Source of the DNA: Oligoflexia bacterium
GTDB taxonomy: Bacteria > Bdellovibrionota > Bacteriovoracia > Bacteriovoracales > Bacteriovoracaceae
Reading direction: 5' to 3'
DNA length: 41,670 nt
NCBI GenBank assembly: GCA_015231325.1
Contig: JADGBS010000007.1
Coordinates: forward strand, 1-41,670
Part shown: piece by piece, positions 7,910 to 16,342 of the stretch
How positions within the stretch are numbered: position 1 is the first letter of the stretch
How the letters are laid out: every line of letters begins with the position of its first letter
The notes under the pieces: model-generated
What the model was told of the DNA's origin: nothing
The model's input: the letters and a program-made list of their open reading frames with translations, nothing else
The model's database searches: none
Made by a program: the position numbers and the translations under genes

Positions 7910-8971
7910 ATGCACTACCAACAGTCAACAATGAAAAAAATCACTCGCCTATTAATATGTAAAATTAAAGGAATTAAGGATACTCGAGATTCCATGAGTA
8001 TCATGGATGAAACCTTTTTTAATAATATAAAATCCTATCTTTTTTTTAGTATCTTATTAGTTATAATCTATAACCTACTGCTGGTTGTGGCCACCGCCTC
8101 GGCCCTTTTCGTTTTTTCTAATCTAAAAGAAACTATAGATTGGAGCTATAGTAACAGATGGTTGCTGCTTTTGGTCGCCAAGTTTTTTGCTATCATCGGA
8201 ACTTACTACTACTTAAAAATAAAAAATTTTGAAAATTCTCCTGGCGCAATATTGAAAAAATATATACGAAAACACCTGTCGATTAGAACGACCTTGCAGT
8301 GGATCTATCAACAACCGGATAACTATCAAATTTTGTGCGCCATCATCTATCTCGCGTTAATCACTTGGTTATATCCTTTAGGGGTAAAAGTACTTTCTTC
8401 CCCAAATTTCGCTAGCAGTATTGAGTTACCCCCCTACTCCTTTTTTTATCCAGGACATATTTTTGTCTCTCTAATTTTTTACTCCGTAGATCTGCTAGTA
8501 ATAACTTTTATTAAAGAGAATTATCCCCTCTTGGTTTTAAAAAACGCGTTAATTTGTTCCTTCATGTTGCTAACAATTTTTGGCATAACCAATTATCTAA
8601 TTATCCCCCATCCTATGGATCCAGTAGATCCAGATTTTTATTATTGGAATTCATTACATTTTTTTACCCTTGTTTTTTTGATTAATATCTCTGTACCCAG
8701 ATCATCTCCTCCATATGCCATTATTGCGCTTTACCTATTGCTGGTGGCCATTCCTTGCTCTCTGTTTTTAGGCATGGGAATGGTTCCTTCCTCTCTAACC
8801 AATGAATTAGGTCTAATTACAAATTTTACGGCCGGACACCTTTCAACAAATCTTCATGACAAAAAATGGTGGCCAAGTGGTAAAATTATTAGTTATGTAT
8901 TGTATTGGATTATTGCTTACTTCTATCTAATCTACTATCGATGCTTTCGAGAACTTAAGACGAGAACTTAA
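7910..8971 (+). CDS. Multi-pass inner-membrane protein of unknown function
   Basis: About eight hydrophobic helices can be seen, at roughly residues 42-68, 79-101, 142-160, 184-204, 212-232, 246-262, 269-290 and 325-347. The N-terminal 35 residues are basic and cytoplasmic by the positive-inside rule. Two proline-rich loops (PHPMDPVDPD and PRSSPP) face out of the membrane. No transport or enzyme motif is recognised. There is no clear SD; the sequence GCGAATATG before the start is nearly the same as before the preceding gene (CGCGAATATG). It is separated from that gene by 5 bp and from tolQ by 17 bp, so it probably belongs to the same operon as tolQR. A 13-bp repeat covers its stop codon. Confidence 0.6.
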   Translation: MHYQQSTMKKITRLLICKIKGIKDTRDSMSIMDETFFNNIKSYLFFSILLVIIYNLLLVVATASALFVFSNLKETIDWSYSNRWLLLLVAKFFAIIGTYYYLKIKNFENSPGAILKKYIRKHLSIRTTLQWIYQQPDNYQILCAIIYLALITWLYPLGVKVLSSPNFASSIELPPYSFFYPGHIFVSLIFYSVDLLVITFIKENYPLLVLKNALICSFMLLTIFGITNYLIIPHPMDPVDPDFYYWNSLHFFTLVFLINISVPRSSPPYAIIALYLLLVAIPCSLFLGMGMVPSSLTNELGLITNFTAGHLSTNLHDKKWWPSGKIISYVLYWIIAYFYLIYYRCFRELKTRT

Positions 8972-8976
8972 GAAAG
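8951..8976 (+). repeat. 13-bp tandem duplication across a stop codon
   Basis: GAACTTAAGACGA (8951-8963) is followed by GAACTTAAGAAAG (8964-8976). The stop codon of the membrane-protein gene (8969-8971) lies in the second unit. The same unit carries the purine-rich start of the tolQ SD region. Confidence 0.75.
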
Positions 8977-8988
8977 GGGCCATGCTTA

Positions 8989-9693
8989 ATGGAAGGTAAA
9001 TTAAATATTCTACATATTATTTTGGGATCAGGTGTAGTGGTCAAAGGAGTACTGGGAGTGTTGATCTTCGCCTCTCTTTATTCTTGGGCCATAATATTGC
9101 GTAAGCGTAGCGAATTGAGTCGATATAGCTCAATGAATGATCACTTCATAAATTTCTATCGCAATAACGTCAATCTCAATGATATTTTTCTTCACTCCAA
9201 AGAGATGGACTACTCTCCTTTCCAAAGCATCTTTATTCGTGGCTATGAGGAGTTTGTAAAAATTCGTGAGGGATTGGGAAAAAGCGGTGGAAAAGAAATG
9301 CTGCAAGATCATTTTTCTATTTATGGGCTAAACTCTATCGAAAGGGCATTGAAACGCGCAGTAAACGAAGCATCAGAACGCATAGACTCATCCCTTTCCA
9401 CACTCGCTAGCATCGGTTCTATCGGCCCATTTATTGGTCTATTTGGGACAGTGTGGGGAATCATAGACGCATTTGTGGGTCTAAGTGAGGGAATAACTAG
9501 CCTAGATGCGGTGGCCCCTGGTATCGCTGAGGCATTGGTGGCCACCGCCATCGGTTTGGCCACTGCTATCCCAGCAGTTTTTTTCTACAACTATTTTAAT
9601 CATCAGAGCGTCAAGCTGGTATCACAAACTGAATCATATGCTCAGGAATTTCTTAATATGTTAGAGCGATTAATCTCTCGCCCGAATAAATAG
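8989..9693 (+). CDS. tolQ: TolQ/ExbB-type proton channel protein
   Basis: TolQ/ExbB and TolR/ExbD form an inner-membrane channel that turns the proton gradient into movement of a TolA/TonB arm reaching the outer membrane. The family blocks are clear: a first membrane helix near residues 13-33, the cytoplasmic RKRSEL region, then LSTLASIGSIGPFIGLFGTVWGIIDAF and GIAEALVATAIGLATAIPAVFFYNYF. These form the second and third helices that line the pore. At 234 residues it is TolQ-sized, and the VWGIIDAF wording is closer to TolQ than ExbB. An AAGGGGC SD is about 9 nt upstream. tolR follows after 23 bp and a TonB/TolA-type gene after that. No tolB or pal is in this window, so a TonB-like role remains possible. 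Confidence 0.92.
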   Translation: MEGKLNILHIILGSGVVVKGVLGVLIFASLYSWAIILRKRSELSRYSSMNDHFINFYRNNVNLNDIFLHSKEMDYSPFQSIFIRGYEEFVKIREGLGKSGGKEMLQDHFSIYGLNSIERALKRAVNEASERIDSSLSTLASIGSIGPFIGLFGTVWGIIDAFVGLSEGITSLDAVAPGIAEALVATAIGLATAIPAVFFYNYFNHQSVKLVSQTESYAQEFLNMLERLISRPNK

Positions 9694-9716
9694 GTTAAAC
9701 AAATGGAGTCCGCAAT

Positions 9717-10145
9717 ATGGGATTCGATCTCAAAAATAATAAAAATCACAAAAGCATTGCTGACATCAATATTACACCCTTTGTAGACGTGGTTTTAGTG
9801 TTGTTAGTCATCTTTATGCTAACTGCCCCTTTAATGTACAACGGTATAAAGTTAGAGTTACCAAAAACCAAAAAAGTGAGTAATCTTAGATTAACCACTA
9901 AACAAGTAATTCTTTCTGTTTCATTGAGTGGTGAGTATTACATCGGAAAGGATAAATATTTATTAGGTGAACTGATTCCTAAAATCAAAGGCCTCTTTGA
10001 TGAAAACGAAACAGATGTGCTTTATGTACGTGCGCACTACAAACTTCAATACGGACAGATTGCGAGGCTCATGTCGTTTTTAAAAAATAGCGGGATCAGC
10101 AACATTGCCCTAGTCACAGAGATCGAGGATGGTAAAAAAGGATAA
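9717..10145 (+). CDS. tolR: TolR/ExbD-type proton channel protein
   Basis: A 142-residue biopolymer-transport protein with one N-terminal membrane helix (about residues 20-42) and a periplasmic domain. The proton-carrying Asp is D24 in the motif DINITPFVDVVLVLLVIFM, which is diagnostic for TolR/ExbD. The periplasmic part (LELPKTKK, YIGKDKYLL, VLYVRAHYKLQYGQIARLMSFLKNSGI) follows the family order. The SD is GGAGTCC, 6 nt before the ATG. The gene is flanked by tolQ and a TonB/TolA-like gene and works as their stator partner. TolR versus ExbD cannot be settled without tolB/pal. Confidence 0.92.
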   Translation: MGFDLKNNKNHKSIADINITPFVDVVLVLLVIFMLTAPLMYNGIKLELPKTKKVSNLRLTTKQVILSVSLSGEYYIGKDKYLLGELIPKIKGLFDENETDVLYVRAHYKLQYGQIARLMSFLKNSGISNIALVTEIEDGKKG

Positions 10146-10156
10146 AAATTTAGAAT

Positions 10157-10942
10157 ATGTTTTCCTATTTTTTTCAATCAATTTTTTTACATATTTTTGG
10201 CATCGTCGTAATTTGGTGGGCCAATTATTTTTTCTTACAACAACAGCGAATAGAATTTAAACGTAACCTTAGAGTAGTCCGTTCAGCAATCCGAGTAGAT
10301 GTAGTAGCAATGCCTAGATTGACATTACAAGAGCTTAAAAGTGAAGAAAAAATTTCGCCACCTATTTCCAAGGGAGAAGAAAATAAAAAGAAAATATTAG
10401 AGGTGAAAGAAGAAAAAAAGACAGCGGATAAGAAGGAAAGAATAAAAGATGAAAAAAATTTAGATAAAATTCTGAAGGAGTTTAGTAATAAAAAATTTGA
10501 TGACAAAGAGCAGCATAAAAATTCACCTAATACAAAATTGAATAAAGATATCAAAGAAAAGGCCGATGATTTAAAACGCCTAATTGTAGTGGGAAATAAA
10601 ATCAGTCAAGGCAGACGCCTAGACAAAACCACTGACGAAGAACAAAACAATTTAGAAGATAACGAACTTCTTAACTACAGCGAGATGTTAGTAGAAAAAG
10701 TTCGTTCCTATTGGCAACTACCCAGCCATCTTATGGACCGCACACTGAAATGTCGAATACAAATTATGATTTCACGTGATGGTGAAATTCTAGAATTAGT
10801 GCTACTAGAAGGCAGCGGGGTCGATGAATACGATCAGAAAGCACTGCAGACCATCAAATCAGCGGGACCATTCCCTCCTCCTCCGGAGATTATCCGTGAC
10901 CAACTAAGAAATGGCAGGCTCGTTCTCGGTTTTCCCATTTAA
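10157..10942 (+). CDS. TonB/TolA-family energy transducer
   Basis: The domain order is that of TonB and TolA. One N-terminal membrane helix spans residues about 7-27. A long Lys/Glu-rich periplasmic helix follows (about 58-150, for example GEENKKKILEVKEEKKTADK). The C-terminal TonB fold starts at YSEMLVEKVRSYWQLP and runs through LKCRIQIMISRDGEILELVLLEGSG to YDQKALQTIKSAGPFPPPP. The charged helix replaces the Pro-rich spacer of TonB and resembles TolA, while the fold signature (V....W..P, then I..DG.I..., then A...I....PFPP) is common to both. It is the third gene of the tolQR cluster, 11 bp after tolR. Its stop overlaps the stop of the convergent flippase gene. Confidence 0.85.
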   Translation: MFSYFFQSIFLHIFGIVVIWWANYFFLQQQRIEFKRNLRVVRSAIRVDVVAMPRLTLQELKSEEKISPPISKGEENKKKILEVKEEKKTADKKERIKDEKNLDKILKEFSNKKFDDKEQHKNSPNTKLNKDIKEKADDLKRLIVVGNKISQGRRLDKTTDEEQNNLEDNELLNYSEMLVEKVRSYWQLPSHLMDRTLKCRIQIMISRDGEILELVLLEGSGVDEYDQKALQTIKSAGPFPPPPEIIRDQLRNGRLVLGFPI

Positions 10943-12291
10943 CGCAAGTACTTCCAAAAAAAGAGTGCTTTTATTTCGAGCAGCATCGCTTTGCGACACT
11001 TACGGTGGAAAATGTTCAAATAAAAAATACTGCTATATGCAATGAGCGTGGCCCAAGCAGCGCCCATACCCTGATAACGAGGTATTAACCAAAGATTTAG
11101 CAATACGTTAGATATTGCTGCAAAGAGAGTTTTTAACAATACAAATTTCATATGTTTTTCAACAATGTCCCAGGGATCTTGGGCCAATGCAATAAAAATA
11201 AAAAAATTGGCAAAAATATGTACACGAAGAATAGGAGCGGCTGGCAAATATTCGCTACCAAAAATAAGCGTCACTAAAAATTCACTAAAGATGGCCGTAG
11301 GCAAAATCACGACCACTGCCAATGCGTTCATGAAGGCAAAAAGTTTCTGCAACTTACGATAGTAGTCACTTAAACTTCTTTTTTTTGCCAATACCATTGT
11401 CGGAAAGATTGAGGCAATAATATTCGAAGCAACCATTGCCCAAGGCTCAGATAATTTAACTGCCACGGAGTAAATACCCACTGCCCGGGCATCAACCATG
11501 TGTTTCAACATCACTTGATCAATTTTCATATAGATCATCACCGCAACACCTACCAAAATCATCGGTGCTCCCTCCCCTAAAATTTTGCGGAGTATTTTTC
11601 GATCCACTCTCCAATCAAATATAGGAGGAAATGCGGTCTGTCGATATCTCAAGACGTAAAGACATCCTATTGCACAAAACAATCCTTCACCAATAATCGC
11701 GTATCCAAAATAAATGAGAGAATAGTCATGATAGATTAAAAACAATTTAATCACAGAGGAAAAAACTATAGATAAACTTTTAACGATGGAAGGATATTTG
11801 GAATTTACTTGCGTCTCAAAAATAATATCAACAATCTCAAATATTTTAAATATTAATCCAATTGATAATATGTAGAGCAAGATTTTTGTGGAAAGATTAT
11901 TGCCATCCGCCAGCACGGAAGTATTGATAATAGGAACCAATATGTAAATAACTACGACGGAGGTTAAAGCGCTGATAGACCTTAAAAGCAACACCGTACC
12001 TAATATTTCCGCACTTTGCTCTTGATGGTAAAGAAGGTATTTCTTCAAGACCGAGTTTAATCCCAAATTAACTAAAGGCTCCATGAGCGCAATAACAGAA
12101 ACAGCGTAAGAAAGAATTCCAAACTGCTCTGGTCGTAGATAACGCGCCACTAGAGCTGTAACGAAGAAACCCAGCCCAATACGAAACACCTTTTCAAGCA
12201 GTAGCCAAACGGTGTTATAAAACATAGCAAGTCGGTTAGGGTTCAATATAGGATTGAAAAATTTTTTTAGCAATAATGCTGTTTTAAACAT
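10939..12291 (-). CDS. Polysaccharide flippase (Wzx/MOP superfamily)
   Basis: Flippases of this superfamily move undecaprenyl-linked sugar repeat units across the inner membrane for O-antigen or capsule. This 450-residue protein has about 12 hydrophobic helices. It has the usual family opening, FYNTVWLLLEKVFRIGLGFFVTALVARYLRPEQFGILSYAVSV, where the R-L-P-E-x-F-G-I-L turn is typical. Mid-protein helices GAPMILVGVAVMIYMKIDQVMLKHM and VGIYSVAVKLSEPW match the second half of the fold. The frame also opens at a TTG (12303), but the ATG at 12291 is preferred; no strong SD is visible. It is followed on the same strand (upstream in transcription) by a glycosyltransferase, suggesting a small surface-sugar locus. 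Its last bases overlap the convergent tolA/tonB-like gene by 4 bp. Confidence 0.87.
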   Translation of the reverse strand: MFKTALLLKKFFNPILNPNRLAMFYNTVWLLLEKVFRIGLGFFVTALVARYLRPEQFGILSYAVSVIALMEPLVNLGLNSVLKKYLLYHQEQSAEILGTVLLLRSISALTSVVVIYILVPIINTSVLADGNNLSTKILLYILSIGLIFKIFEIVDIIFETQVNSKYPSIVKSLSIVFSSVIKLFLIYHDYSLIYFGYAIIGEGLFCAIGCLYVLRYRQTAFPPIFDWRVDRKILRKILGEGAPMILVGVAVMIYMKIDQVMLKHMVDARAVGIYSVAVKLSEPWAMVASNIIASIFPTMVLAKKRSLSDYYRKLQKLFAFMNALAVVVILPTAIFSEFLVTLIFGSEYLPAAPILRVHIFANFFIFIALAQDPWDIVEKHMKFVLLKTLFAAISNVLLNLWLIPRYQGMGAAWATLIAYSSIFYLNIFHRKCRKAMLLEIKALFFWKYLR

Positions 12292-12309
12292 GTCGTTAAC
12301 CAATCCGCC

Positions 12310-12353
12310 CAGATCACACTCAGATCACACCCAGATTACACCTAGATTATTAT
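12310..12353 (-). repeat. 11-bp tandem repeat, four copies, between flippase and glycosyltransferase
   Basis: Plus-strand units are CAGATCACACT, CAGATCACACC, CAGATTACACC and the diverged TAGATTATTAT. The repeat fills most of the 71-bp gap between the two minus-strand genes. Confidence 0.75.
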
Positions 12354-12362
12354 TTCGCAATA

Positions 12363-13376
12363 TTAACACTCAGGCTTCGCTTTATCCAACGACGAAGAGC
12401 TCTGTTGCAAAAAGCGTTTTACTTTCTTTTTCAAAATACTCAACGGAATTTTCCAAGGCGGTCGATAAAGCAGCTGACGAAAGTAAACATCATCATAATC
12501 TAGAAATCTTGATATTGAGTCAATCTGGGGATGGATTAGCGGAAACGGCAAAGAAGAAAGGGGTATTTTTGCTAAAAAATTGTCACTGTTCTTGGTATGA
12601 GTTGCATGCTCACCAAAACCGATATTACAGACTAGATTCTCACTAGGAATAATGCCGATGCCCTGAGAAAAAAACCGACAATAGTCCCACTGATAATCCC
12701 ATGTATCAAAATTATCGTAGTAAACATCATCCCACAAAGTGGTAAAAATTTTTGCCTCTATTGAATTAATAAAAAATTTTGTGAAATCTTTGCTGCGTCT
12801 GCGTAATGGCCAATCTTTGATATCCACGTCATAGCGTTCCCAAGCGCGTCTCCAGGTGGCCCATCCCCAAATGCCTGGATAACGAGAAAAAAAATAGGAG
12901 TAATGTGGGTGGGAAATTTTAAAAAAATTAGTCCCCGCAATCATCATAATCTGCGGCTGATCTCGATAACGCTCGAGAAGTTCATCACAATAACGAAAAA
13001 AAGATATATGAGGGAAAATATCATCTTCCAATATTATAATTTCATTCTCTCTACTAAGAACCTCCGTCACTCCGCTAGCGACCCTATTTTTGCATCCGAG
13101 ATTAGTTTCTGAGTAAATCCGTACAACTTCACAATTCCAAGGAACGTGATCAACTATCTCTCTCGTCTTTTTACATAGCTCTTGGTCTTTGTGAAATGGT
13201 TTTGCCCCATCAGCAATAATAAACAGTTTCCGTGGTCTCACTTCAGCAATTTTGGCAAATATTTTTTGGGTAAGGTGGGGTCTATTGTAGATGAAAAAGG
13301 CAATCGCTGATTTAACCTGATACGTATGCAATGCAAAATAATTAGAGCAGCAATCTACACCATTATCCATATCCAT
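12363..13376 (-). CDS. Glycosyltransferase, GT-A fold, GT2-like
   Basis: The protein opens with KSAIAFFIYNRPHLTQKIFAKI, continues with KLFIIADGAKP, YSETNLGCKNRVASGVTEVL and NEIIILEDDIFPHISFFRY, and has PGIWGWATWRRAWERYD further on. EDD is the metal- and nucleotide-sugar-binding DxD equivalent. The GIWGWATWRRAW block is typical of a group of sugar transferases found in polysaccharide loci and often annotated as hemolysin- or GT2-like. At 337 residues the length is normal. The ATG at 13376 has AAGG about 9 nt upstream. Transcription runs into the flippase gene, so both probably act on the same glycan. Donor and acceptor are unknown. Confidence 0.82.
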   Translation of the reverse strand: MDMDNGVDCCSNYFALHTYQVKSAIAFFIYNRPHLTQKIFAKIAEVRPRKLFIIADGAKPFHKDQELCKKTREIVDHVPWNCEVVRIYSETNLGCKNRVASGVTEVLSRENEIIILEDDIFPHISFFRYCDELLERYRDQPQIMMIAGTNFFKISHPHYSYFFSRYPGIWGWATWRRAWERYDVDIKDWPLRRRSKDFTKFFINSIEAKIFTTLWDDVYYDNFDTWDYQWDYCRFFSQGIGIIPSENLVCNIGFGEHATHTKNSDNFLAKIPLSSLPFPLIHPQIDSISRFLDYDDVYFRQLLYRPPWKIPLSILKKKVKRFLQQSSSSLDKAKPEC

Positions 13377-13529
13377 GAGTGCGACCTTTATTTTTTATTT
13401 CTCCGTTGGCGCCAAAGTTTTATGGATTTTCAGCAAAAGTTATATTTTTTGTAAAAACTTTGTACTTCCGTAAAATAAATTCTACTCCAATAAATCCCCA
13501 CATGTCCAATATCATCTCCCTATAATATG

Positions 13530-13576
13530 GTTTATGCTTTATATTTTATGTTTTATACTTAATGTTTTATGTTTTA
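13530..13576 (+). repeat. Degenerate TTTATG(T)TTTA tandem repeat before hemE
   Basis: Repeated blocks of the type TTTTATG and TTTTATAC follow each other up to and past the first possible ATG of hemE (13562). A TATAAT sequence at 13521-13526, just before the run, could be a -10 box for hemE, but no good -35 box is present. Confidence 0.55.
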
Positions 13577-13600
13577 GGCCCTACTCTGGCAGATAAGAGT

Positions 13601-14683
13601 ATGCCCCCAACCAAGGAATTAAGAAGTATGTCGCTATTCAGTGAAGTTCGGGCCGTACACCGCGTCCCAGTCTGGTTTATGCGTCAGGCAGGACGTTATT
13701 CTCAGCATTATAAAAATATCAAGTCCAGGGCCGGCGGAGATTTTATGCGGATGTGTAAAGATCCATCGTTGGCGGCAGAGATAACTCTTGGGCCAATAGA
13801 AGAGTATGGATTTGATGCCGCCATCCTTTTTTCAGATATCCTTTTCCCATTAGAACAGATGGGTCTTGGCCTCACTTTCGGGGAGGGGGGAAGTGGTCCA
13901 CGTATTGCACACTTACTTTCTTCACCTGCCGATATTCAAAAGATTCCCCCAAGAGTTATGTCCAACCAATATTATCAATTTCAAAAAGAAGCGTTGGAGT
14001 CCGTTCGTTATCAACAGAATATAAAGGGACTTCCCCCTTTTTCCTTGTTGGGATTTATCGGTGGACCGTTCACTCTTTTTACTTATGCGACAGGTGACCT
14101 CACCAGTGCTAAAGTAGGCCTACATGACGGTCGTTATCATAAATTTATTGAGCTCCTACTACCTGGGCTCTTAGAAAGTATGTTCGTACAAGCAGAAGGC
14201 GGAATCGATGCAATTGCCGTCTTTGACACCTCCGCAGGAGAATTACATATAGATGAATATCAAGAATTCGTTTATCCAGTCTTAGAAAAATTATTTAACG
14301 ATTTTCATCAACTTCACCATATTCCACTTATCTATTATCTACGCTACGCTACTCACCACCATTTCCCACTATTTACAAATATCTTAAAGGAAGAAGATAT
14401 TCTGGGAGTAGACTGGCGCTTTGCTATTGAAAAATTACTTATTGACTTTGGTAATCATTACCAATTACAGGGAAATCTTGATCCTAGTTGGTTATTTCTT
14501 CCATGGAGTAATTTAGAACGCAAGCTCGCCGCTTATTGGGAGAAATTGAACAAAACAAACCAGACGCCAGTAGACCGACGCTCTCGCCTAATTTGTGGCC
14601 TTGGTCACGGTGTGCTAAAGAATACGCCTGAAGAGAACGTCAAAAAAAGTGTTGAGTTTATAAAAAATAACTACCGTTATTAA
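13601..14683 (+). CDS. hemE: Uroporphyrinogen decarboxylase HemE
   Basis: HemE removes the four acetate carboxyls of uroporphyrinogen III to give coproporphyrinogen III in heme synthesis. The signature VPVWFMRQAGRY is near the N-terminus, followed by FDAAILFSDILFPLEQMGL with the catalytic Asp. Later come LLGFIGGPFTLFTYATG, DTSAGEL, GVDWRF and, near the end, GLGHGVLKNTPEENV. All are family blocks. The frame is open from 13562, but those first codons lie in a tandem repeat. Starting at the ATG at 13601 puts about the same number of residues before VPVWFM as in E. coli; the ATG at 13628, with AAGGA about 10 nt upstream, is the alternative. hemL is convergent, and a 13-bp duplication covers the hemE stop. 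Confidence 0.95.
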   Translation: MPPTKELRSMSLFSEVRAVHRVPVWFMRQAGRYSQHYKNIKSRAGGDFMRMCKDPSLAAEITLGPIEEYGFDAAILFSDILFPLEQMGLGLTFGEGGSGPRIAHLLSSPADIQKIPPRVMSNQYYQFQKEALESVRYQQNIKGLPPFSLLGFIGGPFTLFTYATGDLTSAKVGLHDGRYHKFIELLLPGLLESMFVQAEGGIDAIAVFDTSAGELHIDEYQEFVYPVLEKLFNDFHQLHHIPLIYYLRYATHHHFPLFTNILKEEDILGVDWRFAIEKLLIDFGNHYQLQGNLDPSWLFLPWSNLERKLAAYWEKLNKTNQTPVDRRSRLICGLGHGVLKNTPEENVKKSVEFIKNNYRY

Positions 14684-14699
14684 TAACGGTTATTAATAA
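14673..14699. repeat. 13-bp tandem duplication at the hemE stop, also palindromic
   Basis: CCGTTATTAATAA (14674-14686) is followed by CGGTTATTAATAA (14687-14699). The hemE stop (14681-14683) lies in the first unit. The overlapping 18-bp string ACCGTTATTAATAACGGT (14673-14690) is a perfect palindrome. It fills the gap between the convergent hemE and hemL stops and could form a small hairpin. Confidence 0.7.
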
Positions 14700-15902
14700 T
14701 TACCATCTCAGTTTTTGTTCTAATGATTCCATCACTTTGTCGCAACAATGAGCACCACTAACAAATCCAACCTCGCACGCACTAGGAGCAAGATAAATTC
14801 CCTGCTGTAATGTGCGCTGGAAAAGTTCATAAAAATTTGTGCTCTTAATCCAAAAAAGTGATCTATAGGAAATTATCTCAGAAACTATCCTGGGCAACAA
14901 TGCTCGTCTAAACAGCTCCACTATTGCGTTAGAATATTTATCCAACCTAGCGTAAAAATCGACATTCAATTTTTTCAATGTGGCCAATCCCGCTACCATT
15001 GCCAAAGGATTAGCAGAGAGAGTTCCTGCTTGATAGACATCACCGACAGGGGCCAACATCTGCATAATCTCATGCTTCCCACCAACTGCCCCAACAGGAA
15101 GTCCTCCTCCGATTATTTTTCCGTAAGTCACTAAATCAGGATTAATTCCTAACGCTGAACTCATCCCTCCAAAACCAGTGCGAAAACCGCTAATCACCTC
15201 ATCGAAAATAAGTAGCGCCCCAAACCTTTTGGTGTGGTTTACCAGCTCTCGTAAAAATTGCGGATCTTGAATCAGTAAACCATTATTGGCGGGCAACGGT
15301 TCGATGATCACTGCTGCGATCTTTGTTCCCTGCTCATCAAAGAGCTGGGTCAAACGTCGAGTGTCTCCGAGCTCTAGAACATAGGTATCCTGGGTAACCC
15401 CTAGAGGAACCCCCAACGACGACGCCTCGGCCAGCGAAGCGACCCCTGATCCCGCTTTAATCAACATTGAGTCGCAATGCCCATGATAGCATCCACTGAA
15501 TTTGATAACTTTGTCACGTCCTGTATACCCCCGCGCAAGCCTAAGCGCAGTCATCACTGCCTCAGTTCCAGAATTCACAAAACGAATTTGCTGCACGAAA
15601 GGAATGCGCTCAACAATGTATTCTGCTAATTCCAACGAATACCTTTCTGATGCACCATAAGTCCAACCCTTTCCCAGGGCCAATCGCAGTGATTCTTCAA
15701 CCTCTGGATCTTTATGTCCTAAAATTAACGGGCCAAAGCTCATGCAGAAATCGATATAAGATTTACCATCAGTGTCATACAAACACCCTCCCTCTGCCCT
15801 TTCAATGAATAAAGGGGAAGTATGCAATCCTTTAAAGCTTCTCACGGGTGAGTGCACACCTCCTGGGACAACTTTGAGGGAACGTTCAAAATATGAAGTC
15901 AT
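14700..15902 (-). CDS. hemL: Glutamate-1-semialdehyde 2,1-aminomutase HemL
   Basis: HemL is the PLP enzyme that makes 5-aminolevulinate from glutamate-1-semialdehyde in the C5 heme pathway. Motifs seen are PGGVHSPVRSF near the N-terminus, NSGTEAVMTALRLARGYTGR, FSGCYHGH, IFDEVISGFR, and the PLP lysine in TYGKIIGGGLPVGAVGG, followed by YQAGTLSANPLAM. All are strongly conserved. At 400 residues it is slightly shorter than the usual 425 or so; the region before SFVSGAHC-type end motifs looks trimmed. The frame opens at a TTG (15932) and at an ATG (15920), but the ATG at 15902 (MTSYFERS) has GGGG 8 nt upstream and gives the usual N-terminus. rpmB lies upstream on the same strand. Confidence 0.95.
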   Translation of the reverse strand: MTSYFERSLKVVPGGVHSPVRSFKGLHTSPLFIERAEGGCLYDTDGKSYIDFCMSFGPLILGHKDPEVEESLRLALGKGWTYGASERYSLELAEYIVERIPFVQQIRFVNSGTEAVMTALRLARGYTGRDKVIKFSGCYHGHCDSMLIKAGSGVASLAEASSLGVPLGVTQDTYVLELGDTRRLTQLFDEQGTKIAAVIIEPLPANNGLLIQDPQFLRELVNHTKRFGALLIFDEVISGFRTGFGGMSSALGINPDLVTYGKIIGGGLPVGAVGGKHEIMQMLAPVGDVYQAGTLSANPLAMVAGLATLKKLNVDFYARLDKYSNAIVELFRRALLPRIVSEIISYRSLFWIKSTNFYELFQRTLQQGIYLAPSACEVGFVSGAHCCDKVMESLEQKLRW

Positions 15903-15941
15903 AGCACAGACCCCGTTCATGTTCTGGCCCAAGGCCTCAAA

Positions 15942-16175
15942 TTAAGGAATAAGATGTGAATATTTTCTGACAAACTTAGATAGTGACCCCAATTTATCCA
16001 AAGTCCTAATGGCGTGCGTGGACAGTCTTAATTTGACTGTCTCACCGCTCTCAGGATCAAATACCCTCTTGGTATGCAAGTTCACTTGCTGCTTAGTTTT
16101 ACGACGGTTGTGAGCATGCGATATTTTGTTCCCAACCAACCTTCTCTTTCCAGTTAAATCACAAATCTTAGACAT
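15942..16175 (-). CDS. rpmB: 50S ribosomal protein L28
   Basis: A 77-residue basic protein starting MSKICDLTGKRRLVGNKISHAHNRRK, followed by NLHTKRVF and VKLRLSTHAIRTLDKLG. These are the L28 landmarks: the CDLTGK/CQVTGK opening, N.VSHAHN..K and L..S...R.IDK.G. L28 is a small protein of the large subunit. The gene is transcribed toward hemL with a 39-bp gap (to the preferred hemL start); this pairing is not a usual operon and may be incidental. rpmG (L33), a common neighbour, is not seen here. Confidence 0.97.
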   Translation of the reverse strand: MSKICDLTGKRRLVGNKISHAHNRRKTKQQVNLHTKRVFDPESGETVKLRLSTHAIRTLDKLGSLSKFVRKYSHLIP

Positions 16176-16342
16176 AAAAATAACCTCGCCTCAAAATTCA
16201 TTGTTTAAGTGTTTATATTATTATTCAGTATTTAGCACTTAGTGTTTATTATTTACAATGTCAAGACCGAACCAAATAAACAGACAACAAACGATGGTAC
16301 GGACGATGGTAGGGTAACACGATTTTACTCAGGATAAAAATA

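Noticed and set aside
12254-12646. 130-codon plus-strand frame opposite the flippase/glycosyltransferase genes
   Set aside because: It is antisense to the conserved C-terminus of a glycosyltransferase and crosses the 11-bp repeat; no family pattern.
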